Shown here in pieces: positions 1-7,787 of a DNA stretch of 64,000 nucleotides. Numbering within the stretch: the stretch's first letter is position 1; each line of letters opens with the position of its first letter. The DNA comes from Rhizobiales bacterium dw_265 (GTDB taxonomy: Bacteria > Pseudomonadota > Alphaproteobacteria > Micropepsales > Micropepsaceae), in the NCBI GenBank assembly GCA_018449595.1, contig JAAVUU010000008.1, positions 1 through 64,000 on the forward strand, written 5' to 3'. The translations under genes and the position numbers were made by a program. Under the pieces are notes generated by a model, which made no database searches, was not told where the DNA came from, and saw only the letters and a program-made list of their open reading frames with translations.

Positions 1-1
1 T

Positions 2-427
2 AACTGGGTGGGCGGGCGCTTCGCGGACCGCTCGGTGGACGGCACGCTGATCGTCTCGCTGTCGGGGCTCATTGGCCTGCTGCTGATTTTCGTGGTCGGC
101 ATGCGTTGGGAAGCCAGCGCCGCGCCGCTGATCTTCCTGTGGGGTGTCGCGAGTTTCGCCATCGTGCCGCCATTGCAAACACGCGTGATGGAGCGGGCTG
201 GCGATGCGCCGAACCTCGCTTCGGCCGTGAATATCGGTGCCTTCAATTTTGGCAATGCGATCGGCGCGGCCGTGGGCGGCGGCGTGATAAGGGCGGGTCT
301 GGGTTATCCGGCTGTGTCGGTAGCCGGCGCCGCGATGGCGGGCGCGGCCCTTGTCTTGCTGCTTCTGCTGCGCCGGCGTGGCGGGAAGCCGGCGGTGGAA
401 TCCTATGCGCTTGAAGAATGCGGTTAG
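2..427 (+). CDS. MFS transporter, DHA1 family (C-terminal part)
   Basis: The gene is cut by the left edge; the frame is open from base 2. The visible part begins in the MFS cytoplasmic loop signature (GGRFADRS) between two transmembrane segments and continues with about five hydrophobic helices, including a glycine-rich NFGNAIGAAVGG segment typical of AraJ/YdhP-like drug or sugar exporters. It ends with a basic tail (RRRGGK). It is an inner-membrane proton-driven exporter; the substrate cannot be read from this part. Confidence 0.85.
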   Translation, partial: NWVGGRFADRSVDGTLIVSLSGLIGLLLIFVVGMRWEASAAPLIFLWGVASFAIVPPLQTRVMERAGDAPNLASAVNIGAFNFGNAIGAAVGGGVIRAGLGYPAVSVAGAAMAGAALVLLLLLRRRGGKPAVESYALEECG

Positions 428-737
428 GTGAAGTGCGGATGTTGCCATCCCGCGCCACCACCGGCCGCTTCATCGGCGCGCCGGGTAATAGCCGGGTGCG
501 TCGGCCTTAGTCAGACCGAAACCATATACGGTTCAACTTTCTCCCTAACTGGTCAGAAGCGGTAAGAAGCAGAGCTAGAAAATCAACCAGCCAGCATACA
601 TGGGCATCATTACTGTAGAAATGTCCGGTCGAATAGGCACCATGGGCAACGCTATGGCGCACCTCTGGGCCGGCCCGACGCTGCTAGCAACACGGGTTAC
701 GAAGATCACTTTTCCTTGTGGCGAAAAGGGGACGTCG
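428..737. other. intergenic stretch, nothing recognised
   Basis: About 310 bases between the MFS gene and the converging EthD-like gene. I see no convincing ORF, hairpin terminator or promoter here. Confidence 0.5.
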
Positions 738-1037
738 TCACAGCGGCAGCGCCAGGCTGCGTTGCGGCTTTACTGCGGTGACCAGATCCACATCGGCCAT
801 TACGCGCACCGTCTGCGGCGACGCCAGCGCCGCCTGCATGGAAGCCTCGTCGCGGAACACGCAGGGCGCGATGGCGATCAGCCCGCCGCCATCGTCCTGG
901 GGGAAGAAGCCGCCAACGCGTTCCAGCCCATAGGGGCCCCAGCATTCGCGGACGAGCGGAAGATGAACGTTGATCCAATGCGCGCGGTCGAAAGACGTCT
1001 CGGCATTGCCGGCATAGGTCACATACATGATGATCAT
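738..1037 (-). CDS. EthD family protein
   Basis: A 99-residue protein with the EthD ferredoxin-like dimeric alpha/beta barrel pattern: an N-terminal strand (MIIMYVTYAG), an HWINVHLPLV segment corresponding to the family's YH..HLPL motif, and a C-terminal strand with VRVMADVD. EthD-type proteins accompany oxidative degradation genes, but most members have no known reaction. It stands alone, with Ohr behind it on the same strand about 100 bases upstream. Confidence 0.8.
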   Translation of the reverse strand: MIIMYVTYAGNAETSFDRAHWINVHLPLVRECWGPYGLERVGGFFPQDDGGGLIAIAPCVFRDEASMQAALASPQTVRVMADVDLVTAVKPQRSLALPL

Positions 1038-1143
1038 TGAGAGGGCTCTTATCCTTGGGATGAAATAAGGCTCATCGGTGGTTCCGATTCCCGGTTATCG
1101 GTGGCATCGCTTGGGAGCAATGCCGCCGATTGGCCGGATGGAA

Positions 1144-1569
1144 TCACACCAACGTCACCGTGACGTCAATGTTGTTGCGGGTCGCGTTTGAGTAGGGGCA
1201 AGTCTTGTGCGCAGCTTCGATCACCGATTGCGCGATGTGACGGTCCACGCCCGGCAAGCCGATTGCGAGATCGGCGGCTAGACCATAGCCGCCATCCTTG
1301 CGCGGGCCGACGCCGACCGTTGCCTTGACCGAAACGTCCTGCGGCAACTCCACCTTCATCTGATGCCCTGCGAATTTCAGGGCGCTGAGAAAGCAGGCCG
1401 AATATCCCGCGGCAAAGAGCTGCTCGGGGTTGGTGCCCTCGCCGCCCGCGCCGCCCAATTCCTTGGGCGTCGAAAGCTGGGCCTGGATGTGGCCGTCTTC
1501 GGAACGGACGCGGCTGTCTCTGCCGCCGGTCGTGGTGGCGCTGGTGCGGTATTTAACATCAATTGACAT
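1144..1569 (-). CDS. ohr: organic hydroperoxide resistance protein, Ohr/OsmC family
   Basis: Thiol peroxidase that reduces organic hydroperoxides in the cytoplasm. Both redox cysteines are visible: the first in FAAGYSACFLSAL, the second in HKTCPYSNATRNN. The length, about 141 residues, is normal for Ohr. I start it at MSIDVKYRT because an AAGGAG ribosome-binding site lies about nine bases upstream; the frame also stays open 14 codons further. No MarR-type OhrR lies beside it. A DUF308-like membrane protein gene lies upstream on the same strand. Confidence 0.92.
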   Translation of the reverse strand: MSIDVKYRTSATTTGGRDSRVRSEDGHIQAQLSTPKELGGAGGEGTNPEQLFAAGYSACFLSALKFAGHQMKVELPQDVSVKATVGVGPRKDGGYGLAADLAIGLPGVDRHIAQSVIEAAHKTCPYSNATRNNIDVTVTLV

Positions 1570-1638
1570 GGGTGGTACTCCTTCGGATTGGCCGGTGCTG
1601 ACCATCAGCAACGGTGGGGTTGAAAACAGCGATAGCGA

Positions 1639-2265
1639 TCAGGCCGCCAGGTTGTTGGGAGGGGTTGTGCGACGATGGGCATTGCTGACGGTCAGCCAGA
1701 TGGCGGACAGCAGGAAATAGAAAGCGCCGAATCCCGCATAGGGAGCGATGGCCGTGATGTCGGGCTCATGCGCACCGATGGCCACCGTGGCCATGAAGCC
1801 GCCTGCGAGCGCGGACTGCGCGCCGCTGAGGACCATCACCCACTGCGCACCATAGGTCTTCCAGCGGCGAATCGCGGTGGCGAGCTGGAGCAGACCGGCG
1901 AGAACCGCCCACACCGCAAAGACACCGATTACCGCGTTCATGCTGAAATTGAGCGCGATGGCGACGGCACCAACGGTGATGGCGCTGATGACGAGATTGA
2001 GGGTCTGTGTCGGATTGCGGTGCAAGCCGCCATTGCTTTCGGCGTCGAAGTAGTTCGCCGCAGCATCCCAGGCGGGATAGGCGAGGAGCAGAAGGCCCCC
2101 GATCTGGTGATTGCCCCTTGCGACAGTGACCGCACCCGCGATCCAGGCTGCCGATACGACGGCACGGGTCAGGTAGTAGTTTCTCAGCCAGCCCCCAGCC
2201 GACTTGGGCGAGGGAAGCTGGGTACCGAATTTGCCGGGACGCTGACCGGCGATAGAAAGTTGCAT
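1639..2265 (-). CDS. DUF308-like integral membrane protein
   Basis: About 208 residues with roughly six hydrophobic segments (for example VVSAAWIAGAVTVA, LGFGAFYFLL-like end, FAVWAVLAGLLQLATAI). It resembles DUF308/HdeD-like membrane proteins; function unknown. I choose the second ATG because AGGAG sits seven bases upstream of it but only one base from the first. It is divergent from the TetR gene at 2439, and the space between holds three copies of a palindrome, so TetR control is likely. Ohr lies downstream on the same strand. Confidence 0.75.
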   Translation of the reverse strand: MQLSIAGQRPGKFGTQLPSPKSAGGWLRNYYLTRAVVSAAWIAGAVTVARGNHQIGGLLLLAYPAWDAAANYFDAESNGGLHRNPTQTLNLVISAITVGAVAIALNFSMNAVIGVFAVWAVLAGLLQLATAIRRWKTYGAQWVMVLSGAQSALAGGFMATVAIGAHEPDITAIAPYAGFGAFYFLLSAIWLTVSNAHRRTTPPNNLAA

Positions 2266-2283
2266 AGTCATTCTCCTGATTAA

Positions 2284-2305
2284 GACTACCTACTAGAAGG
2301 TAGTC
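2284..2305. promoter_or_regulatory. TetR operator-like palindrome 1
   Basis: A 22-base inverted repeat with one mismatched pair; the core is ACCTACTAGAAGGT. It lies about 20 bases upstream of the DUF308-like gene start. Confidence 0.7.
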
Positions 2306-2311
2306 ATTTCG

Positions 2312-2327
2312 TACCTACTAGGAGGTA
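2312..2327. promoter_or_regulatory. TetR operator-like palindrome 2
   Basis: Core ACCTACTAGGAGGT, the same pattern as site 1. It starts about 28 bases after site 1, close to three helical turns. Confidence 0.7.
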
Positions 2328-2414
2328 GGGTGGCTGTCAAGCCAATTTTGAGAGAAAACTGGGCTGGGGAAGCTGGAACCGGCGCTTGCAACGCCAACAG
2401 ACCGCGACTATATC

Positions 2415-2430
2415 AACCTACTGGAAGGTA
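2415..2430. promoter_or_regulatory. TetR operator-like palindrome 3
   Basis: Core ACCTACTGGAAGGT, ending nine bases before the TetR start codon and overlapping its GGTAGGGG ribosome-binding region. This position suits autorepression. Confidence 0.7.
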
Positions 2431-2438
2431 GGGGACCT

Positions 2439-3017
2439 ATGAGTAGCACTGCGGAAAAGCTCGTTGCCGAGACCCGCCAGCTCATCATGAAGGGCGGCTA
2501 TCACGGATTCAGTTACGCCGACCTGGCCGAGCGTTTTGGCATTCGTAAAGCGAGTATCCACCACCACTTCCCCTCCAAGGCGGGTTTGGTGGTCGCGGTC
2601 ATTGAGCAGCAAAGAGCGGAAATCCAAAAGCATATTGCATCGCTTGAAAGCGGCACGCCCGTCGCCGTTGACCAGCTTCTCGCTTACATCAATTATTGGA
2701 AGCAATGCATCCAGGACGAGACGGCGCCCTTTTGCCTGGCCGGCGTGCTTGCCGCGGAACTACCTGGACTTCCGCCAGAGGTCGCGGTCGCGGTCCAGGG
2801 GCACTTCAATGATTTGCGCAAGTGGCTTGAGCACGTCCTGGCGCTCGGCGTTCAGCAGGGCACGATACGGCTGGAGAATTCGCCGGCTATCGCGGCCGAG
2901 TTTTTTCAGGCCGCGGTGTACGGCGCCATGTTGATGGCGCGGGCCTACAAGGATCCAAGCAAATTCGGGCTCGTGGTGGACGCGTTCTTTCGCCGCATGC
3001 GGGTGGACGCCGCGTAA
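2439..3017 (+). CDS. TetR/AcrR family transcriptional regulator
   Basis: 192 residues. The N-terminal helix-turn-helix is clear (residues about 8-55, with SYADLAERFGIRKASIHHHFPSK), followed by an all-helical ligand domain. It faces the DUF308-like gene and the intergenic space carries three ACCTACTRGRAGGT palindromes, one of them touching its own leader, so it very likely represses itself and the divergent membrane protein gene, perhaps also ohr. The ligand is unknown. Confidence 0.9.
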   Translation: MSSTAEKLVAETRQLIMKGGYHGFSYADLAERFGIRKASIHHHFPSKAGLVVAVIEQQRAEIQKHIASLESGTPVAVDQLLAYINYWKQCIQDETAPFCLAGVLAAELPGLPPEVAVAVQGHFNDLRKWLEHVLALGVQQGTIRLENSPAIAAEFFQAAVYGAMLMARAYKDPSKFGLVVDAFFRRMRVDAA

Positions 3018-3179
3018 ATCGGAAGGCAGGGAGCGCCGCGGTTTTTGGCCGCTTCGAGCGGTAGCGACGGTCGCGAGGAGCATCGGGGTTGAATCCGCAG
3101 GGGGAGAGCCTACCTCTTGGCCACGGACGATCCCGACGGAACTGCATCCGCGACCTCGTTCGTTACCCTCGGAGCAATC

Positions 3180-3419
3180 ATGACTTCCAAGATCTGGTTC
3201 ATCACCGGCGTAAGCACCGGCCTGGGCAAGACCCTGGCCGACGCCGCATTAAGCTCTGGCGACATCGTGGTGGGAACACTTCGCAAACCGGATGAAGTCG
3301 CTGCATTCGACCAAGTGGTCGTAGTGAAGTCTCACGGCGTACTGCTGGATGTCACAATACCCAATTCCACCCAATTATATCCGATTCCTACTTCGCCTGT
3401 CGGGCATATGTATCGATAG
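3180..3419 (+). pseudogene. short-chain dehydrogenase, 5' fragment
   Basis: The ATG at 3180 opens a normal SDR N-terminus: strand, glycine-rich loop (TGVSTGLG), first helix, then LRKPDE in the second strand region. After about 60 residues, just past the LDVT motif that normally precedes the adenine-binding Asp, the similarity stops and the frame runs into unrelated sequence, ending at 3419. The catalytic Ser-Tyr-Lys part is absent, so this is a truncated remnant. Confidence 0.75.
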
Positions 3420-3525
3420 GCGCGGACGGTCAAAGCCACAAACCGTTGGATCAGGCCAGCGATCGCATTGGGATGCGAGATCAGGGAGAGGCGGCTGGAT
3501 TTCACCTCGATGGTTTTGGCGCCCG
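3415..3525 (-). pseudogene. alpha/beta hydrolase, 3' fragment
   Basis: Read on the minus strand, 3515 down to about 3445 gives IEV-KSSRLSLISHP-NAIAGLI, the C-terminal end of an alpha/beta hydrolase of the type ending SSHLVMISHPxxVAxLIxxA, with the catalytic His position changed to Arg. No upstream part of the gene is present. A second related fragment lies at 54456-54555. Confidence 0.6.
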
Positions 3526-3718
3526 TCCGCTTGGCTATTAAGCTTCCAGGTCTGGATTGATCGCCCGGTCCTCTGTCGAGATCGCATAGAAGCTCGGCTT
3601 CCGCCGCCAGGCGGCGTGCGCCGCTTTACCTGGGATTTGCAACGGCACGTTTCGCGCGAAAATTGAGTGCGCTGGAGGAGGGGCTTGATACCTTTGGTCA
3701 AAGGCTGGCTGAGGCGAT

Positions 3719-4016
3719 TCAAGCCTGCGTCGAGGGTTGAACTGCTTGGGATGAAACGAATGCCGTGTCGGCCGATGCGCCGCGGTCGCGCGTGGGGCGC
3801 ATCTTTACAGCCAGGAAATCAACCAGTACGCGGATGCGGGCCGGCGTATTGGCGCCGGCCAGGAAGACGGCATGAATGGCTCCGTGTCGCGGGGATTGTA
3901 GTCCTCCAGGACGGGTACCAATTGCTTGGCGGCGATTTTACCGTCGATATGGAAATTACCGACGCGTCTGATGCCGATGCGCGCCAGTTGCATCAGCGTC
4001 TTGCCATTGTCGCAGT
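3719..4016 (-). pseudogene. LysR-type regulator, 3' fragment with frameshift
   Basis: The minus strand encodes the last third of a LysR effector domain: LMQLARIGIRRVGNFHIDGK, then KQLVPVLEDYNP, then after a one-base shift near 3880 HAVFLAGANTPARIRVLVDFL, ending at a TGA at 3719. The helix-turn-helix and most of the effector domain are missing. It cannot be functional. Confidence 0.75.
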
Positions 4017-4074
4017 TATATTGCGATGACTGCGAGGATATAGTTGGGTGCCATATGCTATGTGCGTTTGCGCG

Positions 4075-4266
4075 CTAGCGGTGATGGACAATCCGACGCA
4101 CGGGGTGATGACGATAATGCGGCGGCGGACGATGGTATCCGCGGCTGTGGCCATGACCGCCGACGCCGACGCCAATCCCGCCGACGTGGACACCGACAAC
4201 CGCGGCATTTGCCGCGCCGGCGCTCAACAGGGTTACGGCGAATATGGAGGCGATCAAAGTTTTCAT
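4075..4266 (-). CDS. small exported Gly/His-rich protein
   Basis: 63 residues starting at MKTLIASIF, after an AGG-type ribosome-binding site. An N-terminal Sec signal (hydrophobic core, ANAA cleavage region) is followed by valine/glycine repeats (VGVHVGGIGVGVGG) and a His/Pro/Arg-rich tail (HGHSRGYHRPPPHYRHHP). It is likely periplasmic; function unknown. An EcfG-type promoter-like sequence lies about 75 bases upstream, pointing to general-stress control. A similar small exported protein is at 33404. Confidence 0.7.
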   Translation of the reverse strand: MKTLIASIFAVTLLSAGAANAAVVGVHVGGIGVGVGGHGHSRGYHRPPPHYRHHPVRRIVHHR

Positions 4267-4338
4267 AGACCTGTCTTTCGTGGGCTGCGTCCGCGTCATG
4301 CCGCTACTCGGCTTGAATCGCGTCCTCGCTGGTTTGGG

Positions 4339-4363
4339 AACTCATGAATTCCTTGCAGGTTCC
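4339..4363 (-). promoter_or_regulatory. EcfG-type promoter-like site
   Basis: Reads GGAAC-N16-AGTT on the minus strand, about 75 bases upstream of the exported protein at 4075-4266. Confidence 0.5.
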
Positions 4364-4521
4364 AAATCGGTACAATTTGAGACGTCCCGCCGCCGCATCA
4401 TGCCCCGGTTGGGGGCGTCCGCAGGCGCGGGAAACATCCGTCTCCGATCCGTCGTCAAAATCCACTGGACTCCAGGGAAGAGAGTGATTGAATCGCGCTG
4501 CGAGTTGAACAGGAGGCGTCC

Positions 4522-4713
4522 TTGGACAACTACGAAATCCGCATCGTCAAGAAAGGCAAAGCTGGCCCGTTCTTCTATAGCGCGCCACAGGCCAGCGACC
4601 ATGCCGCCGTGCGAAGGGCGCAAAGCCTTGCTGCCGACGGCGACCAGGTGGAGGTCTGGCGCGGCCTCGATTGCATCTTTACCACGACCGAAACGGCGAT
4701 GTTGCCGCACTGA
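4522..4713 (+). CDS. small conserved-looking protein, unknown function
   Basis: 63 residues beginning at a TTG codon; the start is fixed by AGGAGG at 4511-4516, about five bases upstream. The sequence (MDNYEIRIVKKGK, then a helix and a final strand DQVEVWRGLDCIFTT) looks like a small alpha/beta fold. No signal peptide or membrane segment. Confidence 0.6.
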   Translation: MDNYEIRIVKKGKAGPFFYSAPQASDHAAVRRAQSLAADGDQVEVWRGLDCIFTTTETAMLPH

Positions 4714-4765
4714 GCGCGATCCGCGAATCGGCATAATCTGGATTTGACGAAAGATGGGGGCCGTC

Positions 4766-5227
4766 ATGAACATGCGGCTGGGCCGTCAGGCCCTTTCCAA
4801 GGCCGAACTGGAACGCAAGGTGCTGTCCTATCTGCGGATGCTGCCCGGCTCCCAGCATGTCGCGCGGGTGATGGTCGCCGGGCGCTCCCACAGTGCCCGG
4901 AACTGGGTGGTGGTGGAGATCGACCCGCCGTTGTCCACGGCGGCCGACGACGAGGCGCGCAATGCGCTGGCGACCTTGCAAGCGAGTTTCGACTGGCGGA
5001 GTGACCGGCGTCAGTTCAGCATTTTGCGGAAGGGCAGGGTTTCAAGGACATGCCCGTCATCGTCGGCAAGCTCTACCCGCCCGTTGCCGGCCCCACGTCC
5101 GGTCCGCAGCCGTGCCGCCGTTAAATCGCCCACGCTGGCGCGCAATTCGGCCTGCGCCGCATGGCGCGAAAGAGTCATACCTTCCTCATCCGGGACCGCA
5201 AAACCGTCGTCAAGAATGTGGAAGTAA
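4766..5227 (+). CDS. hypothetical protein, C-terminus uncertain
   Basis: I do not recognise the family. The first about 80 residues look genuine: ALSKAELERKVLSYLRMLPG helix, RNWVVVEIDPPL strand, DDEARNALATLQASFDW helix. From about 5011 on the frame is antisense to a convincing DUF6894-type gene and becomes Ser/Pro/Arg-rich, so the true end is probably near 5010 after a lost stop or indel. GGGGG precedes the chosen ATG; an ATG at 4754 is also possible. Confidence 0.45.
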   Translation: MNMRLGRQALSKAELERKVLSYLRMLPGSQHVARVMVAGRSHSARNWVVVEIDPPLSTAADDEARNALATLQASFDWRSDRRQFSILRKGRVSRTCPSSSASSTRPLPAPRPVRSRAAVKSPTLARNSACAAWRERVIPSSSGTAKPSSRMWK

Positions 5228-5244
5228 TAGCGTCCGTTACCCAT
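5011..5244 (-). CDS. DUF6894-type small protein
   Basis: 77 residues with the family's opening (GRYYFHILDDG), an acidic turn (VPDEEGMTL), a helix (SRHAAQAELRASVGDL) and a final strand (GRVELADDDGHVLETLPF). These proteins are common in Rhizobiales-type alphaproteobacteria; function unknown. It overlaps the tail of the facing gene by more than 200 bases. Confidence 0.75.
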   Translation of the reverse strand: MGNGRYYFHILDDGFAVPDEEGMTLSRHAAQAELRASVGDLTAARLRTGRGAGNGRVELADDDGHVLETLPFRKMLN

Positions 5245-5383
5245 TGATAGGGCGTATCACCCAGTGGGGCTGGCGTAAATCCGCCAAAGGCCCAACCTAC
5301 TCATTCCCAGCATTGGCGACAGCGCCCGACAACAGCGAACGGCCAAGCGGCTGCGCAGATTCGGAGCGTTAACTAGCAGACTG

Positions 5384-6283
5384 TCAGCGCTTGGTTTTAC
5401 CGCGCGGCAATTTGGTGACTGTGCCGCCAGATCGTTTGGCCGGCGCGCGCTGGCCGCCCAAGCTGCGCTTCAAGGCCTCCATCAGATCGACCACATTGGT
5501 TTGGTCCGCCGGCTCCTCGACGCGGGTGATCTTATGGCCGCGCTTCTTTTCTTCGATCAATACGCGCAGCGCATCCTCGTAGCGATCCGTGAACTCTTCA
5601 GGGTCGAACGGGCCTTCCTTCTGCTCGATGATCCGCCGGGCAATGTCGATCATCTGGCGATCGGGCTTGCCATGCGGGACGTCCTCTAGCGCGGCGGACG
5701 TGTTGACCACCTCATCGCGTGTGCGCAACGTGGTGGCGAGCAGGCCATTGTCGCGCGGCTCGATGGCCATCAGCCGTTCGCGCGTGTGCATCACCACCCG
5801 GCCCAGCGCGATCCGATTGGACTGCTGCATCGCCTGCTGGATCACGCAATAGGCTTCCGCTGAACCCTGGTCGAGCGGCGCCAGAACATACGGCGTGTCC
5901 CAATAGAGCCGGTCGATGGTATCGGCATCGACAAAGCGTTCGATCTCCAGCGTCTTGGTGGTCTCCAGCTTCACCGATTCAAAATCTTCACCGGTAAACA
6001 ACACATAATTATTCTTTTCGACGGCATAGCCTTTGACCAGGCTGGAACGGTCTACCGGCCCGGTGTCGGGATCGGTGGTCACCATCTTGATGCGATTGCC
6101 GGTCTCCGGGTTGATGAGGTTGAAGGAAATGTCGCCGGCAACCGTGGTGGCCTTGTAAAGACCGACCGCGCAACTCACCAACGACAGCCGCAAATGTCCC
6201 TGCCAGGCCGGGCGCGAGGACAGCCCCGGCATAGGGAAGCTGCGGGACTTCGGCGTTGCGTCTTTTCGGCGGGGAGCGGCCAT
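5384..6283 (-). CDS. ku: Ku protein, non-homologous end joining
   Basis: Homodimeric ring protein that binds DNA ends and recruits LigD. The bacterial Ku core is clear: WQGHLRLSLVSCAVGLY near residue 28, then HxxG-like beta barrel segments, VVMHTRERLMAIEPRD, and KEGPFDPEEFTDRYEDALR near the end, followed by a basic Lys/Arg/Gly tail. I start at the ATG at 6283 (about 299 residues): a TTG 12 codons upstream overlaps an EcfG-type promoter -10 element, so it would lie at or before the transcript start. No ligD is in the window. Confidence 0.93.
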   Translation of the reverse strand: MAAPRRKDATPKSRSFPMPGLSSRPAWQGHLRLSLVSCAVGLYKATTVAGDISFNLINPETGNRIKMVTTDPDTGPVDRSSLVKGYAVEKNNYVLFTGEDFESVKLETTKTLEIERFVDADTIDRLYWDTPYVLAPLDQGSAEAYCVIQQAMQQSNRIALGRVVMHTRERLMAIEPRDNGLLATTLRTRDEVVNTSAALEDVPHGKPDRQMIDIARRIIEQKEGPFDPEEFTDRYEDALRVLIEEKKRGHKITRVEEPADQTNVVDLMEALKRSLGGQRAPAKRSGGTVTKLPRGKTKR

Positions 6284-6317
6284 CAGATCACCCAGAATGT
6301 TATGTGGTTTGCCACTC

Positions 6318-6343
6318 AACTGCCTTAGTGGTGGGGAAGTTCC
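6318..6343 (-). promoter_or_regulatory. EcfG-type promoter-like site for ku
   Basis: GGAAC-N17-AGTT on the minus strand, with the -10 about 35 bases upstream of the ku ATG. Confidence 0.45.
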
Positions 6344-6469
6344 GTCTCATTGGAAACCCTTCGAAATCGATCCAAGCAGTAGTGGGTAGCTGTCCCACAA
6401 CGCATATTAGCTGGGTTTGCAACTTCGGGCGTTCCGGACTGTTCTAACCGGATACAATTCAGGGAGCCG

Positions 6470-6832
6470 ATGATGACGAGCGCGCTTGCGGAGCAGGTCA
6501 GCGAAGTTCCGCGCAAGTATGAAATGGGCCAGAAATCGACCGCCCGCCTGCTGAAAGATGTGGGCTTTCCCGAAAAGCGGCAGGCATTGTCGGTGGAGGA
6601 CATGGAGCGCGCTTTGGCCGAAGATCCCGACCTTGCCGTCTTGTGGTTCAAGCGCGGCAACGACCAGCGGTTTGCGGGCGGCTGGGGCATCGAGTGCGAA
6701 GGCGAGGAATACCGCATCCAGAGCTATGACGGCGGTGGCGGCGTGATTGTGCATGATCGGCTACGAGCCTGTGCCGAATTTGTCGTGCGCTATGTGACGT
6801 TCATCGGGGATGTCCAGGCCCGCACCCGCTGA
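6470..6832 (+). CDS. hypothetical protein, first gene of a three-gene operon
   Basis: 120 residues, no signal or membrane segment, preceded by AGGGAG. Contains RKYEMGQKSTARLLKDVGFPEKR and an acidic helix (VEDMERALAEDPDLAVLW), then a Gly-rich turn (YDGGGGVIVHD). I do not recognise it. The next gene starts 22 bases downstream. It is divergent from ku, sharing a 186-base promoter region. Confidence 0.65.
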   Translation: MMTSALAEQVSEVPRKYEMGQKSTARLLKDVGFPEKRQALSVEDMERALAEDPDLAVLWFKRGNDQRFAGGWGIECEGEEYRIQSYDGGGGVIVHDRLRACAEFVVRYVTFIGDVQARTR

Positions 6833-6854
6833 ACCTGTCCTTGAGGGGAAAAGT

Positions 6855-7118
6855 ATGGTAACCAACTGGTGGAAACTGTCATCGGACCTTGCGATGGCGA
6901 ATCTCGAAGCGCAGCGGGTGATCGCGTTGCGTTTGGCGAAGCTGGCTAAGGGCGATGTTGCCGCGAAGCTGGAAGCCCGCCGCATGATCGTGGAGAAGAT
7001 CGCCGCCTCCGCCGAAGCCAGCATGGCAATCGCGGCGGGCCGGACTCCCCAATCGGTCCTGCGCCGCCACCGCGCCATCATGCGCGCCAACGGAAAACGG
7101 CTAGCCAAGGTGCGGTAG
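6855..7118 (+). CDS. hypothetical helical protein
   Basis: 87 residues, almost entirely helical and alanine-rich (NLEAQRVIALRLAKLAKGD, KLEARRMIVEKIAASAEAS). GAGGGGAA lies just upstream of MVTNWW. The amphipathic helices resemble phasin-like or DNA-associated helical proteins, but no firm family call is possible. Eleven bases separate it from the next gene. Confidence 0.65.
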   Translation: MVTNWWKLSSDLAMANLEAQRVIALRLAKLAKGDVAAKLEARRMIVEKIAASAEASMAIAAGRTPQSVLRRHRAIMRANGKRLAKVR

Positions 7119-7129
7119 CGGAAATAGCC

Positions 7130-7771
7130 ATGCCCCGAAAACTCAAGACCTACGTCACCAATCTGGGGTTCTTTGAACTGGCGCTTGCCGCGCCCTCGAT
7201 GAAGGCGGCGCTGGAAGCGTGGGGCATGGGCCACAATGCTTTCCACCAGGGCTTTGCCAAGGAGACAGACGATCCCAAGATCGTGGCGGCGACCATGGCG
7301 CAGCCGGGTGTGGTCTTGAAGCGTCCTGTGGGGACAAAAGGCCCTTTCACGGAAAACGCGGTGCTGCCCAAGGGACCTTGGACGTTGACCGTGCCGAAGG
7401 GGGCCCCGCCGAAGCCCTCACCAAAGCCGACCACGAAAGTTAAGGCGAAGCCGACCGCAGACGCGGACGGCGCACGCGACAAAGCCGCCATCCTGTCCTT
7501 TCAGAAGGCAAAGGAGCAGCGCGACCGAGAGCGAGCCCGGACGGAGGCCGCCGAAGCCGCTCGGCAGGACAAAGAGAAAAGCGGTATTGCTCGCGCCGTC
7601 GCCAAGGCGGAAGAAGCGTTGCACGCGGCGCAGGCACGCCATGAAGAAGCAATGAAAACCATCGAGAGCGAGCGCGAGAAGCTTGACCGCCGCGCGGCCG
7701 CGGAAAATCAGCGATGGAATGTGGAGCGAAAGAAACTGCAGGCGGCGGCGCTCCAAGCGGCAAAGCGATGA
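7130..7771 (+). CDS. hypothetical protein with C-terminal coiled coil
   Basis: 213 residues in three parts: an N-terminal globular part (KTYVTNLGFFELALAAPSMK, GHNAFHQGFAKETDDP), a Pro/Lys linker (residues about 85-105), and a long charged helix (about 115-213, rich in Ala, Glu, Arg) likely to form a coiled coil. Such proteins are often named TolA-like from the helix alone; there is no membrane anchor, so I do not adopt that name. Last gene of the 6470-7771 operon. Confidence 0.65.
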   Translation: MPRKLKTYVTNLGFFELALAAPSMKAALEAWGMGHNAFHQGFAKETDDPKIVAATMAQPGVVLKRPVGTKGPFTENAVLPKGPWTLTVPKGAPPKPSPKPTTKVKAKPTADADGARDKAAILSFQKAKEQRDRERARTEAAEAARQDKEKSGIARAVAKAEEALHAAQARHEEAMKTIESEREKLDRRAAAENQRWNVERKKLQAAALQAAKR

Positions 7772-7787
7772 CGGGCACGTCCTAGAT

